Source of the DNA: Branchiostoma floridae
Lineage: Eukaryota > Chordata > Leptocardii > Amphioxiformes > Branchiostomatidae
Assembly: GCF_000003815.2 (NCBI RefSeq)
Contig: NC_049996.1
Span: forward strand, 5,227,069 to 5,291,068
Length of the DNA stretch: 64,000 nt
Direction of reading: 5' to 3'
Part shown: piece after piece, positions 11,599 to 25,000 of the stretch
Layout: each line of letters starts with the position of its first letter
Numbering within the stretch: the first letter of the stretch is position 1
Program-made: the position numbers and the translations under genes
Notes under the pieces: generated by a model
Seen by the model: the letters and a program-made list of their open reading frames with translations, nothing else
The model's database searches: none
What the model was told of the DNA's origin: nothing

Positions 11599-12081
11599 TT
11601 ATAGTAGTAAAAGACGAAGAAACACATCTATATCTGAATTGTAGGACAACAAAACATAACTTTTTTTTAAACACCTACATTCAGTTTTTCTTGAGTCGTT
11701 GACAATGCCGTCAGTTTTGATGTCACCTGTGTCGTCCACTACTACCGTCACATCTGATGCTGTAACAGTTAGAGTAGTAACCGTAGTACATCTAGCAAGT
11801 GACAAATTGTAGCCCCCGAATGAGTAGTGGTTGCAAGTTGTTTGAGCCCGGCTTGCCAAGAGATCTTTATGAGTACTGATTGAATTTTTTTCACCAATGA
11901 ACGTGTTTTTCACCAAGGAACTAAAAGACGTGTTTACACCTCCAAGGTGTGGCATATTTGCACATGTCATAGTTTTTCTACAGGAAAACTTTGTTTCCTT
12001 ACTTGCCTGCGGATAGCCAGACTCAACGTCGGAATTGGATGTGCTTAAAGAAGGAAACATATCAGAAAAAGAAAATTGCAA
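11599..12081 (-). CDS. Ser/Thr-rich open frame ending in motif copy D, unrecognised
   Basis: This is a 160-codon open frame whose C-terminal part (11690-11790) is VTASDVTVVVDD and TDGIVND, the motif repeated at 7.3, 8.6 and 10.0 kb. The N-terminal two thirds are rich in Ser, Thr and Asn. The frame at 8894-8583 has the same organisation, which argues that it descends from coding sequence. No splice model or family can be assigned, and it may be an exon of an element protein. Confidence 0.35.
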   Translation of the reverse strand: MQFSFSDMFPSLSTSNSDVESGYPQASKETKFSCRKTMTCANMPHLGGVNTSFSSLVKNTFIGEKNSISTHKDLLASRAQTTCNHYSFGGYNLSLARCTTVTTLTVTASDVTVVVDDTGDIKTDGIVNDSRKTECRCLKKSYVLLSYNSDIDVFLRLLLL

Positions 12082-12299
12082 ATTTGTTATAGGCAGAGTT
12101 TTTTTTTCTATTTAGAAAATTCTGACCAAACAGCTAATACACTTTTTTTCAGGAAAATCAAAAGGTATAATATGTCTAGCTGATGCAAGAAAAGAGTTGC
12201 TAACCAACGGATCGCAGTGTCGAGTCCACTGCCTTTGTTTGAATGGAATAATAAGTACAAAGGAAAACTTTCTTGAAACGGCCCTCTGGAATAACAGCT

Positions 12300-13250
12300 C
12301 CCATATTTAGTTTTTCACCCTTCAGTTGCATAACTGTACCGTTGGTTTCTTCCAAGAAAGACAAAGCAAGAATTTCAGTAGTTCCTGCATATTCCTTACT
12401 TTCTAGTACATGTTGAAACCTTTCAAAAAAAGAAATTATGTACCTTTCTTTCCCTCTAACAGAGCAGTCTTAATTGAAGATGGGGATGTTTTAAGAACTG
12501 CAATCAAAAATTCTAGTTTCAATTGAATGCAGTATAGGATTTTAGCAATTCCATTGTCAAAGCGAGGACAAGCAATTAATCTGTAATTAACAAAACTGCC
12601 CTGAAAACGCTGTTCATCACCATCTTAACAACACTAAAACGATCTAAATAAGATGTATTTTTCAGTGTTGAAGGCTTGGGTTGTGTTGACATAAGTGCCA
12701 TGTCAGCTTCTAGATTCATTTGGCCTTACAATAGCATGGAAACTTGCCACATGTATATGTTGTCTATGGGAACAATACAAAAGCTATCTTTGACAAAGGA
12801 GTCAAGTAGTCCTTTATCCTATAAAACACATATTCTACACTCATCAGTTCAGGAGAATTAGAGCAAGAATTAAAAAAAAATCGTGTTATTGTAATGTAAA
12901 AGGGTATTGACACTACTACTCAATTTGAAACAATAAAAAGGAAACAAAACAGTGCTTAAGTGCAATTTTTCCTGTAGCAGCCAGATCTCATAGATATTCT
13001 TATAAAAATGCCAGTGTAGTGTCTTTTCGTGGCCATACACTTTAATTTCATCATTGCTGACCATGCCGTAAAGTGGTTTATAAACGTATTCCTACCTAAT
13101 TGTTTTGCATTTTTTTTCTTAATTAATGGTTTTCTATTGCCTTCCTTCAGTTCTGCCATTCGAGGGGGAATCCTTTCCCGTGGCCATGCCTAAAACAACA
13201 ACTGTCACAAATGTTAACTTCATAATTTAGCTTTTAGAAAATTGTTTATT
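12300..13250 (-). repeat. Old tandem duplication, copy 2
   Basis: This is the counterpart of 7800-9260. The copy is better preserved here: the exon at 13096-13189 still has a good polypyrimidine tract and AG. The peptide pair near 12650 against 8190 keeps the same minus-strand frame, suggesting the duplicated unit carried exons of a minus-strand gene. Confidence 0.6.
13096..13189 (-). CDS. Putative exon (AWPRERIPP), unrecognised
   Basis: A 94-base minus-strand exon follows the acceptor TTGTTGTTTTAG and precedes a GTAGGA donor. It encodes AWPRERIPPRMAELKEG and then a Lys-rich stretch. The duplicate at about 9110-9213 has lost the acceptor and frame. I do not recognise the family. It lies between the Myb-like relic and the DHN exon on the same strand and may be part of the same element or gene. 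Confidence 0.4.
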
Positions 13251-13984
13251 TACAAACCCAACAAACAACAGTAAATGACAATTACTCCTGGTCATTAAGC
13301 ATGGGGACTAATAACAATGTATGTCGAAGTTTATTTTTACGAATCTGTTGGACGACTTAATCAGGCCCAATAAATGGACATGACGCAACATTACGAACAA
13401 GATCGACAACGTGAGCCCCTAGATGCGAATAGATAGAAAAAAAAATACATGATTGTGTACTTGCCTTGAGCATGGTGTTTACGTGGTGCTGTTCACGTGG
13501 TGTTCACGTGGTTCTCTATGAAACATTTGGAATAGAAAGCTTGTCCCTCTTAGTATCAGCTCAAGCTGACTCGTCAGAAGGCCTTGTCCCGTCCTCACTG
13601 ATGCTCCCTCTTTATGTTTGCCCACTTTTGCCGCCCGAATGAATAGGAAAGATGTGAATGTTACATATGTAAGAGTCAAGAGTGATGCAGAATGCCTCCT
13701 CGGATGCATCCCCTCTCTTCTTTTAGGTATTCCAAACGGAGGCTGTTAACTACCATTTATCTCATATCTGAAAGAAGAAAAAAAGCAAACAAAATAGATT
13801 GTTTTACATTGTATAACATGACGAGGGCAATTATATTTGTTGATAGACAGATTGTTCGACAGAAATGCTAAAAAGAAAATGTAACATAATGTAAGAAAAC
13901 ATAAGTTACTGATATGCCGTTTTCTACATCTATGTTACATATCGACTGTATGAGTACTTCTTAAAGCTAAGCTGATCTGAGGAA

Positions 13985-14140
13985 AGTTGTCCCTCTTAGT
14001 GTAGCCACATACTTGACAGCTTCGATCCAGAAGGTTGTATCCTTTACTTGTGGCATTGCAAGAACGTTCTTGGTCCCATACCTTTGAGGGAATGAATATA
14101 AACTCGACAAGTGCTCTGGTCTCCTCCAGCGACCAGGCCC
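13985..14140 (-). mobile_element. Myb/SANT-like relic of Harbinger-type element
   Basis: The minus strand reads AWSLEETRALVEFI, then after a frame change MGPRTFLQCHK, then after another KDTTFWIEAVKYVATL. The order W-xx-EETRALVEF, a W/P-containing loop and K-D-xx-FW-xx-A-xx-V matches the Myb/SANT-like DNA-binding protein that accompanies Harbinger-type transposases. At least two frame changes show it is dead. It lies upstream of the DDE exon on the same strand, the usual pairing for the superfamily. Confidence 0.5.
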
Positions 14141-15002
14141 AACGTTACCGCTTCACGTCTTTCCCCGTGGCCGAAGAGAGCGCATTGTAGTAGAATGATG
14201 ACAGTCCACGGCGGTCTCAAGTTTGGTCTGACCGCGCGCGATCAACGATTTCTGTAGCTTGTCATCCTCATAGGGGAAAATATGGAAACTTATCAATTCG
14301 TTTTTCTGTTGATGTTCTAACAGACAAAACATACCGGCATGGCTCCCTTGAAACTACCTCGTTTCGACAGGAAGCGCGCGATTGAACGTTGACACAAGTA
14401 AACGCGCTTATGAAATCTCCACAGTAGCGTTATCGGAAAAACGCCGGCCGGTTTGTTGTGAAACACGATATACCATGTTCTCTCCCCAGTCATCCATTAG
14501 GTGACAATACAAAGTTGTTGTTTTTTTTTGTTATAATAAAATGGCATACGCAAATAACACTTTTAATAAACATGCAAACGTCTCTTTTTCTTGCCCTATT
14601 TCTATATTTGTGATTGTGTATGTGTGCATGTGTTTATAAAGTGTATAGATACGGGTAAACATTATTCAAATACGCGTCTGGGAGTAAATCTCCGTTTTAG
14701 CCAGTTGTAAAGATTGGGTTGCATTTAAGCTGCCTTGCCATATCATTGTGATCGATAATAATACACTGGTACAGTACTACAATCCCATTGGATTTGCTAT
14801 AAGTTACTCTATCTTTGAAGTGTTATTTTCTCGCGACGGCGAAGAAACGTGAAGAGTCATGCACATGGAGCAATGACCGGAAAAACAGTATACATGTAAA
14901 CAATGCACACAACTGGTCCCGGATTGCGTAAAAGCTCGGTTGCTCATAATTCAGTGCTGAAATGTAACGGATAAATTATAACGGCTTTTAGTTCTGGGAA
15001 AT

Positions 15003-16255
15003 ATTATTTTTTCTGTTGTTCTTAAAAAACCCTTCTGATGTAAACAAAGTAATCTTAATAAGCTTAACAGACATTAGGAGTGAAGACACGTAACTTTTGG
15101 GCATGCCCAATCAGGGTAAAATCACACGTCTCCATTGATTTCATAATTTTACCCTCATACGAGGGTATAAGTAAATTCTGATAATTAGTTCAAGTGAAAA
15201 TGAGTTTAAGAAATGAAGGAACGGTATATTGATGGAATGTACAGAATGAATCAATAGAAAGAAATATTTCTTGCAGAGAAAAACACAAAAACTACTGTAT
15301 GTATGTGTTTATGCGACAGACTAATGTGCATAATGAATAAATTAGTTGCTTTTCAAATACTATTTTCTTATTAAATAACATAATTAAGATATTGCTATTA
15401 TTGAACCATCAAATTATTGTTTAGAAATTGGCAAGAGAAATCTTTTTTTTTCATAAGAACCTGTAACAGTAACTATATATGTATTTATATAGACATTATA
15501 ACAACCCGCTGTCGTAACACACCGCATTTGACTATATTACGGTGCGGCAGCAGCTGGTAATATTACACTGAAAGACCTGTCAATTAAACTTTTGCTCATC
15601 TAGCTGCAAATATCCCTTAATTAAAGTACCCAGTGAATATTACTCTACTGCTGTTAGTGATAAAACCTTTTACTCCACGTAGTGCTATGAAAATGCGTAT
15701 TTTTCCGCAAATTAAACCTTATTATGTAAACAAAATAACAAGCTGAACAGATATTGAGAGTGATCAAGCGTAACTTGTGGGCATGCTCAGTCATTGTAAA
15801 ATCACACGTTTGCATCTGTTGAATATTTTTAAACATTACCGTCCATGTATCTAGACCTGCTTTTCATCAGTAAACCAGTATAGCATTTATTTACAGTTTG
15901 TAGAAAGGAAACAAAAAAAGAACAAAAAGCCCAAATATTGATTTCTTTCGAAACAGTATCTGCCCGTCGTCGTAACCCATCACATTTGCCGGCACGGGCC
16001 CCGGCAGCAACTGGTTATATTACACTGAACTACCTGTCAACTAAACTTTTTCACATCTAGCTGCAATTGGTCTTTAATTAAAATCACCCTGCGAAGATGC
16101 CTCTACTGATAGCAACATTCACTTCACTATGGTTCTGTGAACATACTTTTTTTAACACATTAATTCTTATTGTATAAACAAATAACTTTTGACTGACACA
16201 ACAGACACAGCTTGTAGGCATGTTCAGTCAGGGTAAAATCATAAATGGCTTGTAA
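15003..16255. repeat. Three-copy tandem repeat (about 450-bp unit)
   Basis: Units at 15505-15835 and 15961-16255 share a start at GTCGTAAC, a GCAGCAACTGG-like core, a CATCTAGCTGCAA segment and an end at GGGCATGCTCAGTCA then GTAAAATCA. A partial third unit at about 15003-15140 keeps only the end portion. A short inverted copy of the GGGCATGCCCA end lies at about 16672-16722. No coding content. It may be a tandemly amplified MITE. Confidence 0.7.
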
Positions 16256-16412
16256 AATTAAATTTTGAATATGCCGCCACATTATGGACCAGTCTATGAA
16301 ATAACAAAAACAAAGCCGATAAACTAAAAGGGTACAGAGTAAGGCTGAAAAAAAAAAGAATGAACAAACGACTACGGCAGAGATGATAATGTTGCCAAAA
16401 TTAACTCTGGTA

Positions 16413-16700
16413 CTATAAAGGCATTTGTAATTTTAGTCCTTTAAGAGCTGGTATTAGATACTTATCATTCGGTACGTCTAACAGTTTATTGGTTATTTTG
16501 TAAATCATGCGAAGTATTGCATTTTTTTTTCTTTTAACTTCACGCGTCATCCACTGCAGGCCTGTTTTAATTTTGGCAACACTAGCATGATTCTGTACCA
16601 TTTCCAGTCTATCTTTGTCTTTCCTTGTATACGGGTTCCATACTGTTCTTACATGTGACGTGAGATTTTTATCCCGACTGGGCATGCCCACAAATTAACT
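16413..16700 (-). mobile_element. LINE reverse-transcriptase C-terminal relic
   Basis: A minus-strand open frame reads VRTVWNPYTRKDKDRLEMVQ, then a QWMTREVKRKKNAILRMIYK segment. The pattern VW-P-T-KDIDRLE-VQ followed by a basic LxMLYKI helix is typical of the region after the reverse transcriptase in CR1/L2-type non-LTR retrotransposons. The frame is only 92 codons and flanked by non-coding repeat, so this is a fragment. Confidence 0.65.
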
Positions 16701-16739
16701 TTTATCACTCACAATTTCTGCGTGGCTCTATTTGTTATT

Positions 16740-19090
16740 TATTCATTTTTTTTAGGATTCTCAGAATGCAGTGGAAGGTATGGCTGTGTTTCTTGGTAAA
16801 AGACGCCTTTTCGGGTCCTTCACATTCCAAGACCACCCTTCGGCCCTGTTTTTAATGTAACAAACAACCAGGAACAAAGTGTCTCCAGTATTTTACTGAA
16901 GTCAAAAGACTAAATTTGTATTTATTCAAAAACTATTTCTTTTCATCTTCGATTGTGTACCTATAGCTAAAAATATGATTGCGTAGGCTGGACTGGCTAT
17001 AAGTGGGTAGGTACTGTAGCTGTTGTCACTCTGCCGCTTGAAAAAGGAGAATACAACGGGGAAGAGTTGCATCCATAGTGGTTGGAAAATACGGTAGAGA
17101 TAACGAAGTTAGTCATACGCTCACGTAGCTTGAAATGCAAGATACCATCAGTACAGGTCGGTTTACTTTATGTTATTGTTGGTGTTGTGATTGTTTAACT
17201 TTCATTTGGGATACAAACGTATTTGATGCATTGTTGTTCTATTTGGTAATAATGCTAAGTTTGTCTGGTTGCGTGGTTTGATTTATCAACGTTACACATG
17301 TTCTCCTAAAAACATGGATTTTGTCCTGAGAGCGTGTACCTGGCTACATAAAATGAAATAAAATAAAATAACAAAAGATAACTCCTTGTATAAAATGTGT
17401 GTCTTTGAAAGATACTTTTAGTAGATTTAAGTCCATCAGTCAAAATATCGAAAGCAACAGACCTTAAATTTGCGATATTCCATTCACCCAAAATATGGTT
17501 TGCTTATATATTTATTTTCCTAACCCGCAAAATATAGATTTCGAAATGAGTTTTTTTTTCAATGAAACTTTTGTATTTGGAGGAATGAGCCGTGGAAGAA
17601 GACACTGCAAATTGCCTTATCACATATAATGATACTAAACTGAACGCTGTGAAACTAGCGGTGTAAAGCTGAGGTATAAAGAGTTAAACACAAGGAAACA
17701 AACATTACCAGTGTTTATAATGACAACATTTTCTGTTTTTATGGAGGCGCTTTATTTTGACAAACATCTGATAACATTGATCCCTAAAGTCACCAAAATT
17801 TTCTGATTTGCATTTTTTTGCTTAAGATTAAACTAAAATTCTCCGTTTTAGGGTTTTCTTTTCAATTTCTGATTTTAAGTTTATTTACTATAGACAAAAC
17901 ATACATGTATAAATTGATATTTCTCAGTAAATTACCGATGATGTAAAATCAGGGCATAAATTTAAAATCATTCCGAGCCGTTAATGAGGTATGTTGAACT
18001 CTTTTTTCCCGATCTTTTACGATGTCTGCACAGTGTGCCAAAAGTGGCAATTCATACTGGTGATACCCTTAACGTAAATATTCAAGGTCACCAACAATAG
18101 TAGCTTAGCACATGTCAAATGAGAACATGCTGTCTTGAAAATTGTTTGTGTTTCTGCACTACCTTTATTTGTCTGATACAAGCAAGTCACTCTAGGGAAA
18201 ATGGCTCAACAGCACTAGTTTGCAGTAAAAACTTAGACTGACCGCAGATGGCCTCAAACAGAATACGGGTTCAGCGGTTCGAATTTAATTACGGCAGATC
18301 GAACCTTGTCAAATTCAGCTAGAAATGAGAGGTTTTGTTTTACTACCGTGCATTATTAAGGCTCATCTATCAAGGAAACCTACAAATGTCGAAGAAATGG
18401 CGGTCCAAATACCACGAAATATTCTATAAAAATCATTTTCATGTAGCTCACAATGTTACCCCTCCCCATGCGTGAGAGACGTAGTGCAGATCCTCTCAAT
18501 CCTACTTCAGGGACTTGGTGACAAGGACGAATTATCCAAAGAGTCAATCATCCAACGGGAATATCATGCAGACTTCATTGTACCTTGAAAAATGGAATAT
18601 ATCAAATTTTCCGTGTTTGATATTTCTAGATAACCAAACTGCAGTTATTCTCCTGGAACGGAACATTGAATTACCCCCTACAAACTCTCCCCAGCAGGCG
18701 ATATTTATTTGTTAGAAATATATGTTACACAGATATAAGTCTCTCGTTAGTGTTTTTTTTCTAAATTTCGTCGGTATTTTCACTTTATATTATAAAATGC
18801 AGCAATGTATTTAGTTTGCAATTAACCGTTGACATAAGAAAAGGAAAACAGCTTATTACAAGCAAAACAGTGTCCTTCACCAGCGGGCTGATCAAGGCCA
18901 TTAAGCTGTGCGGATTGTCGGGCAAATTTTTCTTGGTTGCTTTTAATTTTATTCTGCTGGCTCAAGATATCATTGAATGTATGCTAACCCATAATAACAT
19001 TACGATATGAAAAGAGGGTATGTACGGAGCGTATAGTATAAATGCATCTCAATATAAGTTCTCAAAGTAAAATAAGTTAATCCATTTGTT
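16740..19090. other. No gene seen (upstream of lectin gene)
   Basis: No exon or element could be supported. Because the lectin start codon lies two bases behind an acceptor, the 5' untranslated exon(s) and promoter of that gene must lie somewhere upstream, possibly here, but I could not identify them. Confidence 0.4.
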
Positions 19091-19096
19091 ACAGAT

Positions 19097-22000
19097 ATGG
19101 AAATTATCGAGGTTAACGGCGATTCTGACGGCCACATGAACCACCTTCCGAACCACCTTCGGCAGATTAGCGGCCAAAATAAACACGGAGAACAAGGGAT
19201 TGACGTACAAGTGGGGAGCACGTCACCCATAGCCGTGCGTTTGAATATCAATGCGATGTATGAAGACAGTTCATTCCAACAGCTCGGAAGACGAGGTAAC
19301 TTCTTTTGAATTATATTAGCATAAGCACTACAGCGACATTACGAAACCTAACATTGTTTTAACCCTATCTAAAAGAAGAGCTGGGGGGTATAGGATCATT
19401 ACCTACTCTACGTAGTATAACTGCCGTGCCACGTCTGCGTTGACTAGTAAAATTATTGAATTCACATAAGATTTAGATTTAAGATAGAATAATATCATAA
19501 TCATAATAAGAATCATATATTAGATATATTGAATTTATCATATTTTATGTTTCCGTGGAAATCCGTTTCTGGCATAGTCTTCAAAAGTACTTATAACAAA
19601 AAACTAACATGCTTTTCTTTGTTAAATGACCTTTGTTTTTCTAAATTCTTAATAATTCTTCCAAATGCATAATGTGACATTCAGGATTTTATTCATGTAT
19701 TATGATAATCTGATGACGTAACTGGTTAAAATCCATGATGCTGTACCATTTCAGAAGCGAAGGTATAATTCTCTAGGTATCACTAACTTTTTTTATATTT
19801 TAGAAAAAAATTAAAGTTTTCGCATTAACGTTTTTCATTAATATTAAGTGGAATTTCTGGTTTATATAAAAAATCCAAGATGAGAAAAATACATGCGACG
19901 GCAATTTCAGACGTCATTTTGGTATCGTTGCGTTTGTTATTTATTATCAGCACAAGTTTTATACAATATTGATATTAATAAGTCACTTTTTTGTTAGCCG
20001 GTTTGGTTTGTTTTGTACTTTCAGATATTAAGAGAATTCCCTTTTTAAACGATTTGTTACAAAGAACAATAATACAGACGATGCTATATTTACGTCATGA
20101 ACGATGTCAAGAATGATTAATACTGACAAAAACATCATCCCCTGCAAAGTTGTTGTTCATGAACCTAGTCCTTCGGAAATGACAGAGTAGCCAGAGGGGT
20201 AAGGATTCCCCAAAAGCCTTGTCTAGATAGCGATAATGCATTGTACGAAATTTATCAAGTTTTGTCAGCTAGTTATCGTACAAGATAGTCCCACCAGAAG
20301 CACAAAATATATTTTAAAATATTCAAACGTAGCGAATGCTTTTAGTCTTTTACGATTATTTGTTTCACACAACAAAACAAGAGATCTGAGACGAGAGTTA
20401 ATGTTCTGGGAGTTGAATCACAACCGGTTTCTTTGATCATACTTTGAAATTTATTTTGAAGGCCTCGAGTGGGACAGAAGTCCTTCTTCGCAGAAAGCCA
20501 TCATAATGTTGTTGTTTTCGTATATGCTGCAAGTGATGTCGTATCATTGGTTAGAAAAGAATATGAACTTTTACAAGAACTCTTAGAAGACCACAACAAT
20601 CTATTCGATTCTTTTTTGCACATATATTATAAAATAAATTTAAAGAATATCCAGAGTTTTTTAACTTTCCAGCAGCATACTTGGAAATAGGAAATGTATA
20701 GAATATGCAAGAGCATTAAGCGTTCAGCAGTCAAATTACGGTATTATCGCAGTGGAGTGGTATTATGTCTTTTCTACAGTGTTCACTTATTCTTCATGGT
20801 CTGTTATTTTTTATTATTTTTTATTTTTATATTGTTAATTTTTCTCTGTCGCAACATATGTTTTCAGTCTTTTTTTCATGTAGATCAGGAATTGACTTTA
20901 AAAATTAATTTAGAGAATCTGCGTCGAGTCCATTCGGACCTAGGAAATTTTGATGTTTGATCCCTGCCAAAATGTAATGTTTTCAAATCGTGAAATGTTA
21001 TGTTTCTCCTCATTGTGTTTTTGTTAAAGATTAAGGGGCTATACTGTGGAAAATGATTGTTTAACGCGTTATTAACGTCAGGCGAAACAAGGTCCTTCTG
21101 ATATTTTTGCATTAATGATGGTGATGAGCATGGATTATTTGCTCCTTAAACGTATTTAGATATTCTCCGTATACTTTAATCTTCACTGAACGAAACGTTA
21201 TTGTGTATGTCTGGTTCAAGTTTGGTCACTTTGGTCCCAAAATGTTGGCGTGTATGGACTGTTTATGAATGCATCCTTTGAAAGCGGTGCCCTTCTTGGT
21301 TTCACAATGATTTTGCTAATAAGGGTATTAAGTTTATGTTATGTCTTCGGTGGTAGTTTGCGTGGATTGATGGAATATCTTGGTCAGTTTGATTGTCCCT
21401 TGGTTTATTTAATAAACAACAACTGCTGTATTGGTCTAATCGACGCGACGCGATCAATGTTTTATTAATATAGACGTCGTTAGATTGCACCATATTTCAG
21501 AACACTCCTTACTTTTTTATGAAGCCCTGTCTCCGAGTGTGCTTATTCCTACTTAGTTGAGGTCAAATCCATCAGATTTTCTCTTTTCCAGGCTGTCATG
21601 CTCATAGCACGGTTTATCAAAGTGTTCCTAATGTAGCGGTAAACGAATTTCATAGCGGTGATATGTACACATCGTCAACGCCGTGTTTTAAAAACATTTC
21701 AAAGCATTGGGTAGTCATCAAATTTTCCTGTCCTTGGTTTTTGACGACGCCTCAGGGTAGTCGTCAAATGGTATATTATTATCGCTCCTCATATATCTTT
21801 AACGATTCAATTTCAAAGACCTACCGGCGATTCCCATCAAAGATGGAGAAAGTGAGGAGGAAGGCAACGTGTACAACTATATCGACACTGATGACATTAA
21901 CAACTCAGGACAGCCGAGTAGGGACCAAGGGAGGTATGAACAGGCCGATAAAGAGGGAGACACTTCACTTCCCAATAACGTCGAGATGGACACCTCTCGC

Positions 22001-25000
22001 CTGCGAAGCAACCCTCTCTACGTGCCTGGTGCGCTTCGACAAGATAAAAACCGAAGTAATTTATTCATTTTAAATATAGCAAATGTGACATACTCTCAAT
22101 TAGCATTGCTTATATAGTAATTAGTATAATACCAAACAATAGGAACAGTCATAGGTCTAAGTACTTTTGTCAGTGACTTGACGAGCAACTGAAATTATGT
22201 GTTGTTGTTTTTAAGTCAAAATAATATGTTGATAATATAAAGACATATCTACGACAGCTGGATAAAAGATCTAGGCTTGTTCAAAACAATGTTTTGTTCT
22301 AAACCATCGGTTTGCCGCTATACAAACAAAGCTACTCGACTTATTAACATATAGCCTAGTCTATTGGTTTAAAATCTGGTAGCACCAGATTCTTGTCAGG
22401 GCACTAAAAAACGGTTGCTTTTTTGAAACGTCTGACCATTTCTGTTATTTTTTTGCGTACATGGTTGACGATGTTTTGGTTCCTGACTGTTATCTTTAAT
22501 TTTGATCATTCTTTTCAGATTTGCGGAAGATCGTTTCGAATATATGGCGTTTTCATTCACTCCGACCCATAACCCGAGTTGCCTTTGCAGTTGCTATAAT
22601 AATGGCTTCTGTGGTCGTTACTGCCATTTATCTCACGGTAATTGTCTTTCCTAACTTTAACCCTGTATAACATTTCGTAATTCATGTTAACTACAATCCA
22701 ATGGAATTCGTTTATACAACATAACAGAAAGTAATGGCATAATTAAATCCTAGCTTTATATAAGTATTTATCTATATATTACATGAGTTTCAGACAAGAA
22801 GTACAGTTAGCTAACAAAAGCTTTCTCACTAACATAAACATGAAACAAGAGTAATAAAGAAAGTCAACATACATATATACACAATTGATAACAGAAAGGT
22901 AAATTTAGACAAGTTGGTGCTGTATCAATTAGCCTTATTTTACCAATACACAAGGAATACTTTAAAAAGGAATACTTTTACCTTCACTCTATAATAAAAA
23001 GTTTTTGAAGCTCTAATAGTTTTGTTTCAAATGTTCCACTTTTTTTATAACAAAAAACATAAACATTGAATTCCATAGCCATTAAAGCAGCTTAAGTCAG
23101 GAAATTTATTGACTGTACATGTGCAAGGGAGTCCTTGGTACAAATCGATGTCTTTTGACAACGTTTTGAGGGACAAATTTAGTCTAAGGATATTGTATCA
23201 AAGTGTGGCTACTTAACAATACGCCATGATTTGTGAACTCAGCTATTGACAAGCAGAATCTTAAAATACATCTACTTCTCTTGCACAGGTCGATGGATAT
23301 GACCTGAAAATAGCATCAACACCGGCAGATATGAAAGCTGGTATCACTGGAACATCAGGAAGTGTAAGTATTTCACTAAATATAATAAGGGTTTCTATGC
23401 TTAGAATCTTAATTTTTTTCTTAAGGCTTTCTTTTACCCAAAAATGATTCCAAATTTTCACTTAAGTTTATAAATCGTAAACTTGAAGATATTTGGTAAC
23501 ACTACCCAAACTTGCGTTTCTGTGTGTAACAACGTTTAGTGGATAGAGAGAGCATGATCGTTTAATTATTTATTTTGTAGACGATCATTCAAAATGTCAT
23601 TTATTTGATTTTAGGACGTTGATTTGATATCAGGTTGACATCTTTAGAGAACATCAAAACTTGTGCAAGAGTGCGGAATAAAAATATCGCAGCTATTATG
23701 AGATCTATGTGGTCAAGAAGGTCAACCAAAAAAAAAAGAAAAAATGTATTAAATCACGTGATGTCATCCCGACTAATCCATTTAGGGTACGGAGGTCCCT
23801 AACATACAATTACACAAGATGTCCGCTTTATCATATCACCATTTACTTCACCTGCACAGGTCTATGAATTTGATGTGGCGACAACATCATCACCGGCAGT
23901 TATGAAAACTGACATCACTGGCAACGATGGAACACCAGGCAGTGTAAGTACTTTAATAAGTAACTATAAGGAATTCTTCTGTAGTTTTTTTTTCTTTACT
24001 AAATTGTTAATTGTATTAGGCATCCCAACCTGCGTATGTTTGGGTAACCAATTTTAAGTGAACAGAGAGAGCATGGACTTGCAATGTTTTAGCAGGATCC
24101 GGAGATCATAAAATATAAAACAATAAACTCCCAAGGTATGGTGTGTATATATAAGCTCATGTTACAGCTGCATTCTGATATATGCTTCTATAGACCTCGT
24201 AATTACTCTTTTTGTTTTGTTTTGAGCAGGATTCGATACCTACAGTTGAAGCAACACAGTGGAAGACTGAAAATCCAGACCTGTCAGCGACCAGGAAAGG
24301 TACGGCACAGACACAAACTTTACAACTTAAGTTGTCGATCCTATAATCCATAATCTAGCTAGGATTAGGTACCCATCTTTTGCATTACATAATTTAAATG
24401 AGTTTATGTTTTTTTTTTACCAGTCAAAACAGAAGTATGTGCGATTCTAATAAAACCCAACTTCCATGTGTTGATATACACGCATGCATCGTTGTGCTTC
24501 ACATTTCAACAAATGTTTATTTTAACACTCTTATACACTACACCTTTGCCGAATGAGTGTTCTTGTGTTTAGCTATATAAATACCCCTGACACAGAATAT
24601 ATGGCACATAAAATGCGTAAACACAGGGTTGATTACCTTCGTCGAGTCTTAATCGTTTTCGCTCCACAGTTTCAGCTGACAGCTTCAGCTGCAATGACGG
24701 CTACAGAGCCATCGAAAAGACCTGCATACGGCTCGGTTCTGAAGAGTTGTCGTACGATGAGGCAAAAAAGACCTGCGAAAGGGAGGGAGCGACACTGGCC
24801 ATGCCTAAGACAAAAGAACTGGACGTCGCTCTGAGGAACCTGGTCCGCACGGAAGGCCAAAACAACATCCATTGGATCGGCTTGAGGAAAAAGAAGGGAC
24901 TCAAGCTTCTAAATAAAATGTGGCAATGGATGGACGGAGTCTTCTTGCGCAACTACAAGGTAAAATAATGATGTTAGAAGAAACTAGCTAAATAGCATAA

